Assembly (NCBI GenBank): GCA_017428525.1
Contig: JAFRQQ010000038.1
Location: forward strand, 1 to 46,333
DNA: 46,333 nucleotides
DNA from: Clostridia bacterium
GTDB lineage: Bacteria; Bacillota; Clostridia; Oscillospirales; Acutalibacteraceae
Direction: 5' to 3'
In this document: positions 40,236-46,333 of the stretch, piece after piece
Layout of the letters: the number at the start of each line of letters is the position of its first letter
Numbering within the stretch: the first letter of the stretch is position 1
Notes under the pieces: model-generated
Database searches by the model: none
Seen by the model: only the letters and a program-made list of their open reading frames with translations
What the model was told of the DNA's origin: nothing
Program-made: the position numbers and the translations under genes

Positions 40236-40269
40236 ATGCGCGAAAAATTTTTGTGCAAAGGTGAAAAAG

Positions 40270-40306
40270 ATTACAAATGGTTACAAAACAGTAAAAAACG
40301 GTTACA
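40270..40306 (-). promoter_or_regulatory. Phased TGTAA(C/T) repeats, WalR-like
   Basis: Minus strand TGTAAC at 40301-40306 and 40280-40285 and TGTAAT at 40270-40275, spaced 21 and 10 bases. All fit the WalR half-site TGTWAH, and WalR governs 3D-domain wall enzymes in Bacillus. The block lies about 160 bases upstream of the YabE-like promoter, rather far, so this is tentative. Confidence 0.35.
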
Positions 40307-40426
40307 ATCTTCCGAAACAGAAAAAAGCAGACGCCGCCGCGGGGACTTCGCCGCTTCCCGACCGCACCCGGGCAGCGCCCCTTATTTTTATTATTTCCTT
40401 AATATATTGTGCCCCGCCGTTTTTTA

Positions 40427-40900
40427 TCAGTTGAGCAGCCAGACGGAGAGGTTCAGATAGCCCGCGAAGGCCACCCAGAGCAGATAGGGCAGCTGCAGCC
40501 AGCCGGCGAGCGGATCGACCCGGCGGAAATACAGCAGCATGCAGAGGATCAGCGCCCAGAGCGCGACCAGCCAGAGGAACGCCGCGCCGAAGGCCTGCAG
40601 ATTGAAGAAGATCAGCGTCCAGCAGAAATTGAAAAAGAGCTGCAGCCCGAAGATACGCAGGTCGGTGCGCCGGGCGGCGGACGGCGGGGAAAGCTCCACG
40701 CGCGCCGCGCCGAAGCCCATGAGCGCGTAAAGGAGTGTCCAGACGATTGGAAACAGGATCGCCGGGGGCGCGAGGGCGGGCGTGCGGATCGTTGCGCCGT
40801 AGGCCTGCGTCGCGGAGCGCGAGAGCAGACCGGCCAGCAGGCCGACCGCCTCTGTGCCGAGGATCCAGCGCAGATAGGTTTTCCATGGCTGTTGTTTCAT
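40427..40900 (-). CDS. tspO: TspO/MBR family membrane protein
   Basis: Five-helix membrane protein of the tryptophan-rich sensory protein/translocator family, which binds porphyrins and other hydrophobic ligands. 157 residues; five hydrophobic stretches. Landmarks: TRTPALAPPAILFPIVWTLLY is represented by APPAILFPIVWTLLYALMG (about 47-65), FNFCWTLIFF (the WNxxF-type motif) and YLLWVAFAGYLNL at the C-terminus. GGGAGGG lies nine bases before the ATG at 40900. It follows cysK after a terminator and is likely its own unit; its promoter is not clear. Confidence 0.9.
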   Translation of the reverse strand: MKQQPWKTYLRWILGTEAVGLLAGLLSRSATQAYGATIRTPALAPPAILFPIVWTLLYALMGFGAARVELSPPSAARRTDLRIFGLQLFFNFCWTLIFFNLQAFGAAFLWLVALWALILCMLLYFRRVDPLAGWLQLPYLLWVAFAGYLNLSVWLLN

Positions 40901-40961
40901 TGCAGATCCCTCCCGCTCTATCGTATGCGGCAGCGGGCGCAAACATACGGGGCGGGCGGAC

Positions 40962-40995
40962 AAAAAACCGCCCTGACCCGGCGGATCAGAGCGGT
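40962..40995 (-). terminator. Terminator of cysK
   Basis: Minus strand ACCGC-T-CTGA pairs with TCAG-G-GCGGT, followed by TTTTTT (40962-40967). It lies about 20 bases past the cysK stop codon. Confidence 0.8.
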
Positions 40996-41014
40996 GGCGT
41001 TGATGCATGGCTGT

Positions 41015-41947
41015 TTATTCTTCAAACAGCGGTGTGGAGAAATAGCGCTCGGCCGTGTCCGGCAGCACGGTGACGACGGTTTTGCCCTCGCCGAGCTTTT
41101 TGGCGAGCTTGAGCGCCGCGGCGACGTTCGTGCCGCTGGAAATGCCGACCATCAGCCCTTCCTCGCAGGCCAGGCGTTTGGAGGTTTCGAGCGCTTCCTC
41201 ATCGCTGACGATGTAGATTTCACTGAAGATTTTTGTGTTCAGGATCTCCGGAATGATGCCGTCGCCGATGCCCATCTGCAGGTGGGTGCCGATCGTGCCG
41301 CCGGCGAGGATCGCCGCGTTCTCCGGCTCCACGGCCCAGATCTCGATGTCGGGATACTGCGCCTTGAGCACCTCGCCGATGCCCGTGAGCGTGCCGCCCG
41401 TGCCGATGCCCGAGCAGAAGCCGTGGATGGGCGTGGCCGCCTGCTCCATGATCTCGAGCGCCGTGTGTTTTTTATGCGCCATGATGTTGTTGCGGTTGAC
41501 AAATTGCTGCGGCACGAAGACGGCGGGATCGTCCTCCTCCATGCGCAGCGCCAGACGCAGGCATTCCTCGATGCATTCGCCGATATCGCCGCCGTCGTGG
41601 ACGAGGATGACCTCCGCGCCGTAATGGCGGATCAGCTTGTGCCGCTCCTCGCTGACGGAATCGGGCATGATGATGATCGTGCGGTAGCCCTTCACCGCGC
41701 CCACGAGCGCCAGGCCGATGCCCTGGTTGCCGCTGGTCGGCTCCACGATGATGGTTTTGCCCGGGGCGATGCGCCCCTCGCGCTCGGCCATCTTGATCAT
41801 ATTCAGGGCGGTGCGGGTCTTGATGGAGCCGCCGACGTTCAGACCCTCCACCTTGACGAGGATTTCCGCGCTGCCGGGCTCGGGCATGCGGTTCAGGCGC
41901 ACGAGCGGCGTTTTGCCGACGGCTTCCAGAATGTTGTTATAAATCAT
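41015..41947 (-). CDS. cysK: Cysteine synthase (O-acetylserine sulfhydrylase)
   Basis: PLP enzyme converting O-acetylserine and sulfide to cysteine. 310 residues. NILEAVGKTPLVRLNR at the N-terminus; the PLP-binding lysine is in NVGGSIKTR (about Lys43); the substrate loop reads EPTSGNQGIGLA (most CysK proteins have NTSGNTG, so the Gln is a family variant); the phosphate-binding glycine loop is GIGTGGTLTG; EPENAAIL and GISSGTNVAAAL follow. An AAGGAG-type site lies upstream of the ATG. It is preceded at 35 bases by a small, interrupted gene that shares its promoter. Confidence 0.95.
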   Translation of the reverse strand: MIYNNILEAVGKTPLVRLNRMPEPGSAEILVKVEGLNVGGSIKTRTALNMIKMAEREGRIAPGKTIIVEPTSGNQGIGLALVGAVKGYRTIIIMPDSVSEERHKLIRHYGAEVILVHDGGDIGECIEECLRLALRMEEDDPAVFVPQQFVNRNNIMAHKKHTALEIMEQAATPIHGFCSGIGTGGTLTGIGEVLKAQYPDIEIWAVEPENAAILAGGTIGTHLQMGIGDGIIPEILNTKIFSEIYIVSDEEALETSKRLACEEGLMVGISSGTNVAAALKLAKKLGEGKTVVTVLPDTAERYFSTPLFEE

Positions 41948-41982
41948 AGCGAGAAAAACTCCTTTTTGCTTGCATCGCGGGT

Positions 41983-42207
41983 TTACGCGCCGCGCGGCGC
42001 TTCCGTATGGACAAGAATGAGCTCGTCGGAGCCATCCTCAAGGGCATTATATGCGTCCAGATGCAAATGGCTGCCCGACGGTTCCTGCGCCAGGGCGGTC
42101 AGATGATTGGCCAGCTAGCGCAGACCCGCCGCGTTGGCGGCAACGATCGCGGCGCCGTTCTCGATGCGGACGGTGATCTCAGAGCCGTCTTCCCAGTTCA
42201 GATCCAT
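41983..42207 (-). pseudogene. Small conserved-looking gene interrupted by an in-frame TAG
   Basis: Minus-strand frame of 74 codons starting MDLNWEDGSEITVRIENG and ending LEDGSDELILVHTEAPRGA before TAA. Codon 31 (42115-42117) is TAG, between GLR and LANHLTALAQ; a single C-to-T change from CAG (Gln) explains it. Codon use and composition are gene-like on both sides of the stop, AAAGGAGG lies 11 bases before the ATG, and a promoter lies further up. The second half (HLHLDAYN...GSDELI) recalls the small Imm32-type family, tentatively. It may be a recent nonsense mutation, a sequencing error or a suppressed stop. Confidence 0.65.
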
Positions 42208-42264
42208 GGCCGGCAGGACCTCCTTTGCGCTGGTTTTGGTTTTCTGTGCGCATGCGCGTTTTCT

Positions 42265-42293
42265 ATCGTACTCCATTTGCCGGCGTTTTTCAA
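42265..42293 (-). promoter_or_regulatory. Promoter of the small gene and cysK
   Basis: Minus strand TTGAAA (42288-42293), 17-base spacer, TACGAT (42265-42270). No CymR- or T-box-type control element is recognised near it. Confidence 0.7.
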
Positions 42294-42403
42294 GAGGGAA
42301 TTCTCAATTTCAGTGCAAAAAACGGAAAAATCTGCCGAAAAGAAACGTGAAAACACACAATTCTGCGGGATGGAATCTGTGCAGGCTGCCGAAAACCCAT
42401 AAA

Positions 42404-42441
42404 AAAGCAGCCGCCCGTCGGCAGACAGGCGGCCTGAAATC
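42404..42441 (-). terminator. Terminator of the GLUG-type protein gene
   Basis: Minus strand GCCGCC pairs with GGCGGC around an 11-12-base loop, then TGCTTTTTT (42404-42411). About 30 bases past the stop codon. Confidence 0.8.
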
Positions 42442-42470
42442 ATTGCGTTGTCAGTGAATCGGATGCGGGA

Positions 42471-45467
42471 TCAGTGGGTGAAATAGCCGCAGGCGCACAG
42501 ATAATAGTAATACAGCGCTTTGACGGCGTTGACCAGGTTGTCGTTGTTGAGCGTGCCTTGCTCCGCCTTGGTGAGCACCTTGAACGCGTAGCTCAGCGCG
42601 GCGCAGTTCCATTCGCTCACGAGCGTTTCCTCGATGGGATCGCCGGCCAGCCGATAGGCCCGCACCGTATACGTCACGCCCAGATTCTTTGATTCGACGT
42701 TGGGGATCTCGACGTAGTAGTAGCTGCCCGACGGCGTCGGTTCGATCTGCAGCTCCTCATCGCCCCGCATGTAGCGGAACACATAGTTTTCGATGGCCTC
42801 GCCCGCTGCGAGCGAGAAGTAAATGCGCAGCGTGGTGTTGGAGTTCAGCAGCAGGCTCGAGCCGTAATAGGCGACGTAGGCGGTGTGATCCGTGTTGTTC
42901 TCCTCGAAGGGCGAGAGCATGCCTGCGTCGATCGTTGCGAGGTCGGAGTCGTCAAACAGCGAGGATACCGTGAAGACCGGCTCCGTGCCGAACAGCTCGT
43001 TGGCATAATAGCCGTAGACGGAAATGGATTTCATGAGATCCATCAGCGCCGTGTTGCTCTGATACTGCGGAAGCTGGGAGACAGTCGAGATATACTCGTT
43101 GACGGTATAGGTAAAGGGATCGCTGTCGATCCAGTAATCCTGGTCGCCGTTCACGACATGGTTATGCACGACGCCCGTGATGACCGTGGAGATCTGGGAG
43201 GCGTTCACGGGGCAGGAGAATTTATAGAGCGGCACGTTGCCGGAGAGCGTATACTGATTCAGATCGATCTGCGACTGCACGGCGCTGCCGCCGAAGGTGA
43301 AATCCGCAGTCGCATCCGCGCTCACATAGGGGATGCTGACGTAGAAGTTCACGCCGATGTCACCCTCGAGCGAGAGAGAGTGGGAGATGATCTCACCGGG
43401 CTTGTCGTCATCGGGATCGTCGGGACCCGGGGAGGTCAGCGGTTCAAATTCGATATCCGGCGGCAGTTCATCAAGACCGAAATCCGGATATGCGGGCGAG
43501 TCAGCCGAGCCGTTGAAGAGTGAATGGAAGATCGCGTATTCCGGGCAGCGATAGAAGCCCTGCCCGTGCACGGGATCCGCGCAGAACCAGTCCAGAAGCC
43601 GCGCATAGATCGGAAGGACCCAATAAGCATTCGGCGCCCCGTCGATGACATAGGAGCATCCATAGTAATTCACATGACTCTGCAGCTCCGAGAGCACGAG
43701 TACCGATGAAGTGAACGAACCAAAGGCAGGGGTATAAATCAAGGGCGACAGATACGGCTGCGGGACGGAAACGATCACGCCGCCGCAATTCGGCTGTTCA
43801 TTGGGTGCAAATTCCCGAATCGTGTTCTTGTCCAGCGCATAGGCGTAAACATCCTGACAATATTGAGAGGAAAGATAGGTGCCGCCCTGCGCATATGCGC
43901 CGATCAGATCCATCCACTGGGCGTCGTAATCCACGCGGCCGAAGCAGTGCGTAATATAGCACTTCGGCGCTGAATAACCGATCAGGGAGCCGAAGGCTGC
44001 TGCAGAGACCTGCAGGTTGATCGGTTCGCCCTTCGCCTCGTTCGGCACGCCGGCATTGTGGCAGTTTTCGAGCGTGATCCCATCGCCGGCTCTGCCGACC
44101 AGGCCGCCCATTATGGTGTCGCTTTCCACATAGGTCAGATTCGTGCCCTGCGAGAAGGGCATGGCGTTATAGCTGTTGATAATGATCGAGCTTGTTGAGC
44201 AGTTTGCGCCGTAAGCGCAGTAGCCGGGGGCGCTCTGACGTGTGCCCTCAATATAACCGACCAGGCCGCCCACGTTGTAGGCGCCGCCGACGGTGGATTG
44301 ATAGTCGATCTGGGCGTTGCCCTGCAGATCGCTTTCTTTGTAGTCGTTGCCGCAGTTGACGATCTGGCAGTCCGACGTCGTGATCATGCCGGCAATGCCG
44401 CCGACGTTGACCAGGCCGCTGACGCTGCCGTAATTCATGCAGTTCTGGATCGTGAGATCGCCGGCAAAGAAGCCGAAGCCGACAATGCCGCCCGCGCCGA
44501 GATGATAGTATTGGACCGACGCTTCGCCGTAATCACCGTAATCCTGGACGGCGACATAAAACGGTCTGGAATCGACGGGCGAGGTTTTGTAGTTGGTGAG
44601 CGACTCGTCCTGCACGACCGTGCCGTAATTCGTGCAGAAGCGGACCGTCGTTTCAAAGGTCTGCATGCCGAGAATGCCGCCGGGACGCATGCCGGTCACG
44701 GTGGCGCGGTTCACGCAGTGCTCGATGATGCCCGGATGGGTCATGCCGGCGATGCCGCCTGCCATGCCGACCTGCTCGATCACCGGATTGCCGTCGCCCA
44801 CGTCAGCGCAGATGACGTCATAGACGTTCGTGATCACGCAATTCTCGTCCGTTTCGCAGCTGCGGATCATGGAGTCGGCCACGACTGTGGGATCGTTTTC
44901 AAAAGCGTCATACGCTGAGCTGCCGCCGGTGCTCAGCGTATCGTTGATCTGATTCTGAGACACACCGCCGCACTGCAGGCCGACAATGCCGCCCACGCAC
45001 TCGCCTTTGCCGGTGACGGAAGAGCTTTTCAGATAGCATTTTTCCAGCACGCCTGCGCTGGAGTTCGCGAACGCGCCCACGCGGGAATCACCCTTGACTG
45101 AAGCGTTTTCCAGCGTCAGGTCATAGACCTTGCTGGCGCTTTCCAGATGCTCAAACAGACCGCCTGCCTGGGAGTCAAAGTTGTAAATCGTGTGGCCGTT
45201 GCCGTTGAAGATGCCGTAGAAGGTGCCTGTGACCCAGGTGTAGGGCTGCGCATTCGTCATATCCAGATCAGACACCAGCTCCACACGGGCATGCTGATAG
45301 TTCTGGTTCTGTGCGGCAAGCCCTGTGAAGAAGGTCAGCAGGTCTGCCTCCGACGTGATCCGATAATTGGGGGCTGTCGGGTTCAGATACGCCTCGGCGA
45401 GCGTCGCCGCCGGGACCAGCGCGAGCACCATGGCCAGCGCCAGAAGTACGGATAGTAGTTTTTTCAT
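42471..45467 (-). CDS. Large secreted beta-helical protein with GLUG-type repeats
   Basis: A 998-residue exported protein. Signal peptide 1-24. Residues ~75-500 contain repeated VGGIAGM / AGGIVGF / GGLVGYIEG segments alternating with IxNCxNYGxV turns: the GLUG-type right-handed beta-helix motif found in IgA-protease-like and adhesin proteins. A Pro/Asp linker (SPGPDDPDDDKPGE, about 648-662) leads to a C-terminal beta-rich region (HSLSLEGDIGVNFYVSIPYVS onward) widespread in clostridial surface proteins. It has a helical, Tyr-rich end (LVNAVKALYYYYLCACGYF). No protease motif or LPXTG anchor is evident. Likely adhesin or polysaccharide-binding. It has its own consensus promoter, two leader hairpins and a terminator; AGAGAGG lies 12 bases before the ATG, longer than usual. 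Confidence 0.88.
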   Translation of the reverse strand: MKKLLSVLLALAMVLALVPAATLAEAYLNPTAPNYRITSEADLLTFFTGLAAQNQNYQHARVELVSDLDMTNAQPYTWVTGTFYGIFNGNGHTIYNFDSQAGGLFEHLESASKVYDLTLENASVKGDSRVGAFANSSAGVLEKCYLKSSSVTGKGECVGGIVGLQCGGVSQNQINDTLSTGGSSAYDAFENDPTVVADSMIRSCETDENCVITNVYDVICADVGDGNPVIEQVGMAGGIAGMTHPGIIEHCVNRATVTGMRPGGILGMQTFETTVRFCTNYGTVVQDESLTNYKTSPVDSRPFYVAVQDYGDYGEASVQYYHLGAGGIVGFGFFAGDLTIQNCMNYGSVSGLVNVGGIAGMITTSDCQIVNCGNDYKESDLQGNAQIDYQSTVGGAYNVGGLVGYIEGTRQSAPGYCAYGANCSTSSIIINSYNAMPFSQGTNLTYVESDTIMGGLVGRAGDGITLENCHNAGVPNEAKGEPINLQVSAAAFGSLIGYSAPKCYITHCFGRVDYDAQWMDLIGAYAQGGTYLSSQYCQDVYAYALDKNTIREFAPNEQPNCGGVIVSVPQPYLSPLIYTPAFGSFTSSVLVLSELQSHVNYYGCSYVIDGAPNAYWVLPIYARLLDWFCADPVHGQGFYRCPEYAIFHSLFNGSADSPAYPDFGLDELPPDIEFEPLTSPGPDDPDDDKPGEIISHSLSLEGDIGVNFYVSIPYVSADATADFTFGGSAVQSQIDLNQYTLSGNVPLYKFSCPVNASQISTVITGVVHNHVVNGDQDYWIDSDPFTYTVNEYISTVSQLPQYQSNTALMDLMKSISVYGYYANELFGTEPVFTVSSLFDDSDLATIDAGMLSPFEENNTDHTAYVAYYGSSLLLNSNTTLRIYFSLAAGEAIENYVFRYMRGDEELQIEPTPSGSYYYVEIPNVESKNLGVTYTVRAYRLAGDPIEETLVSEWNCAALSYAFKVLTKAEQGTLNNDNLVNAVKALYYYYLCACGYFTH

Positions 45468-45510
45468 TTTGGGGATTCGCCTCTCTTTCTATATGGTTCG
45501 AAAAAATGGT

Positions 45511-45588
45511 GCAAACGGAAAACCGCGTTTGCGGCAGTCTGCATAAATCGGCATGCGCAGGGACGGGCGGTCGCATGCCCGCGCATGC
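45511..45588 (-). promoter_or_regulatory. Leader hairpins before the GLUG-type gene
   Basis: Two stems in the 125-base leader: GCATGCGC (45581-45588) with GCGCATGC (45551-45558), enclosing GGGC/GCCC; and GCAAACG/CGTTTGC (45511-45517 with 45526-45532). Possible mRNA stabilisers; no T run. The stretch 45468-45833 otherwise holds only the two divergent promoters. Confidence 0.5.
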
Positions 45589-45599
45589 TCTTTGTATAA

Positions 45600-45628
45600 A
45601 TTATAAAAAACTTTTCCTCATTTGTCAA
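45600..45628 (-). promoter_or_regulatory. Consensus promoter of the GLUG-type gene
   Basis: Minus strand TTGACA (45623-45628), 17-base spacer, TATAAT (45600-45605). Confidence 0.92.
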
Positions 45629-45772
45629 TATTTTTATTCTTGTTGAACGAATTGTACGTTTTTCTGCGCGCGTGCGCGTGCGTTCGCCCGCTTCCTTTGC
45701 CGGCGTTATTCAAAAGAAGCGGGCTGAATTCCGGATAAAAGAGGAAAAAACGGTCAGAATCTGCTGCGCGGC

Positions 45773-45801
45773 TTGCAAAATCCGCCGTTTTCTGCTACAC
45801 T
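45773..45801 (+). promoter_or_regulatory. Promoter of the final plus-strand gene
   Basis: TTGCAA (45773-45778), 17-base spacer, TACACT (45796-45801); predicted start near 45808. Confidence 0.75.
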
Positions 45802-45833
45802 GGTGCGGAAGACATTTTCCGGGAGGGAGCAGA

Positions 45834-46157
45834 ATGACGGAAACCAAGGTCTATATCGGCCTGAACGATCTGGAAACGATGAAGCAGGAGCATGAAACGC
45901 AGCGGTATGTGGAGATTCTGAAAAACGTCTGCCGCAATTATCACGTGGCGTTTTCGTTTACCGTCGCGCAGGGCGGCTATTTCCACGCGGACGGGCAATA
46001 TACGCAGGAGGTCAGCCTGGTGCTTTCGCTGATCGACACGCCGGCCGAAACGGTGAATGAAATCGCGAAGGACCTCTGCGTCTTTTTCCATCAGGAATCC
46101 CTGCTGATCACGGAAGAAACGGTGCGCGCCTATTTCATTACCGAACAGCTGCAATAA
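45834..46157 (+). CDS. Small soluble protein of unknown function
   Basis: A 107-residue cytoplasmic protein starting MTETKVYIGLND and containing QGGYFHADGQYTQEVSLVLSLID and TVRAYFITEQLQ. Alternating helix and strand pattern suggests a compact alpha/beta (ferredoxin- or ACT-like) fold; a distant similarity to DUF3574-type proteins (VYIGLN...GGYFHADGQYTQE) is possible but not certain. GGGAGGG is seven bases before the ATG and a promoter lies just upstream, so the gene is real. The longer frame starting at 45672 would lie upstream of that promoter. Confidence 0.8.
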   Translation: MTETKVYIGLNDLETMKQEHETQRYVEILKNVCRNYHVAFSFTVAQGGYFHADGQYTQEVSLVLSLIDTPAETVNEIAKDLCVFFHQESLLITEETVRAYFITEQLQ

Positions 46158-46220
46158 CAGGAAGAAAAGAGAAAAAGAATTGCCCGCCGCGGAACGGCAG
46201 CATTTCATAACCCAGTGTTG

Positions 46221-46330
46221 TCGAAAAGAGCGCCTTTCACGCACACTTGCTGATTTTTCGGCTTGAGATACGTCAAGTATCCCTGCGCCGAAGAAATCCG
46301 CAATTGCACGCAAATTGCATCTCTTTTCGA
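46221..46330. repeat. Nested ~110-bp palindromic element
   Basis: Outer arms TCGAAAAGAG (46221-46230) and CTCTTTTCGA (46321-46330) are perfect. Inside, TTGC-T-GATTT-T-TCGGC (46247-46262 region) pairs with GCCGA-A-GAAATC-C-GCAA (46287-46304 region), and the centre is CTTGA/TCAAG and GATAC/GTATC. No coding potential; the rest of 46158-46220 shows nothing further. Confidence 0.7.
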
Positions 46331-46333
46331 TGG

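Noticed and set aside
40409..42106. 565-codon plus-strand frame over tspO and cysK
   Set aside because: Antisense shadow; crosses two terminators and has no start signals.

Overview
The window looks like a chromosomal segment of a GC-rich, low-motility-information Gram-positive anaerobe, most likely a gut-associated member of class Clostridia (Oscillospirales/Christensenellales-like). Reasons: Gram-positive ribosomal leader RNAs (L10 leader, L1-binding site), strong AGGAGG-type ribosome binding sites, TTGACA-N17-TATAAT promoters, single-membrane secreted proteins with Thr/Ala-rich linkers, a YabE-like 3D-domain cell wall protein, BspA-type leucine-rich repeats and GLUG-type surface proteins. 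No rRNA or tRNA gene, CRISPR array, transposase or phage gene is visible. Species cannot be named from the sequence.

Layout. 1-4,050 (minus): translation/transcription cluster rpmG-secE-nusG-rplK-rplA from one promoter, then rplJ-rplL from a second promoter with an L10 leader and attenuator. 4,100-11,470 (minus): rmuC, a GH3 glycosidase and a very large secreted double metallophosphoesterase. 11,500-13,950 (plus): a small secreted protein behind helically phased CTTAAG repeats, then mtnN and a lipoprotein SGNH hydrolase. 13,960-14,500: repeat-rich spacer. 14,500-16,230 (plus): AbrB-like regulator plus two-gene ABC-2 transporter. 16,240-22,160 (minus): five-gene flavoprotein operon (GlpA-like with a BON-like N-terminus, GlpB-like, DUF1667, AGPS-family oxidase, histidine phosphatase). 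22,220-25,100 (plus): Gfo/Idh/MocA dehydrogenase and two TIM-barrel isomerase/epimerases. 25,170-26,090 (minus): anchored protein of unknown function. 26,100-26,720: repeats. 26,750-29,860 (minus): argG, a zinc-ribbon protein and argH behind ArgR-type boxes. 29,880-32,200 (minus): aminotransferase and trpS. 32,200-32,740: repeats. 32,840-37,090 (plus): a highly structured leader RNA with its own terminator, followed by an AT-richer 1,323-residue LRR surface protein. 37,100-42,300 (minus): frameshifted comM, a YabE-like protein, tspO, cysK and a small gene interrupted by TAG. 42,400-45,630 (minus): 998-residue GLUG-type secreted protein. 45,770-46,160 (plus): small conserved-looking protein. 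The window ends in a large nested palindrome.

How the parts relate. Housekeeping modules (ribosome, arginine, cysteine, tryptophanyl-tRNA charging) are interleaved with surface and carbohydrate functions typical of a gut saprophyte. The flavoprotein operon is centred on glycerol-3-phosphate/dihydroxyacetone-phosphate chemistry and the neighbouring divergent operon on sugar oxidation/isomerisation. The best candidates for something undescribed are the folded leader RNA at 32,874-33,036, the AGPS-containing flavoprotein operon, the Gfo/Idh plus double isomerase operon, the phased CTTAAG operator, and a family of dispersed intergenic elements whose hairpins show compensatory changes between copies. 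Two genes carry apparent lesions (comM, and the small gene before cysK) that need read-level confirmation.
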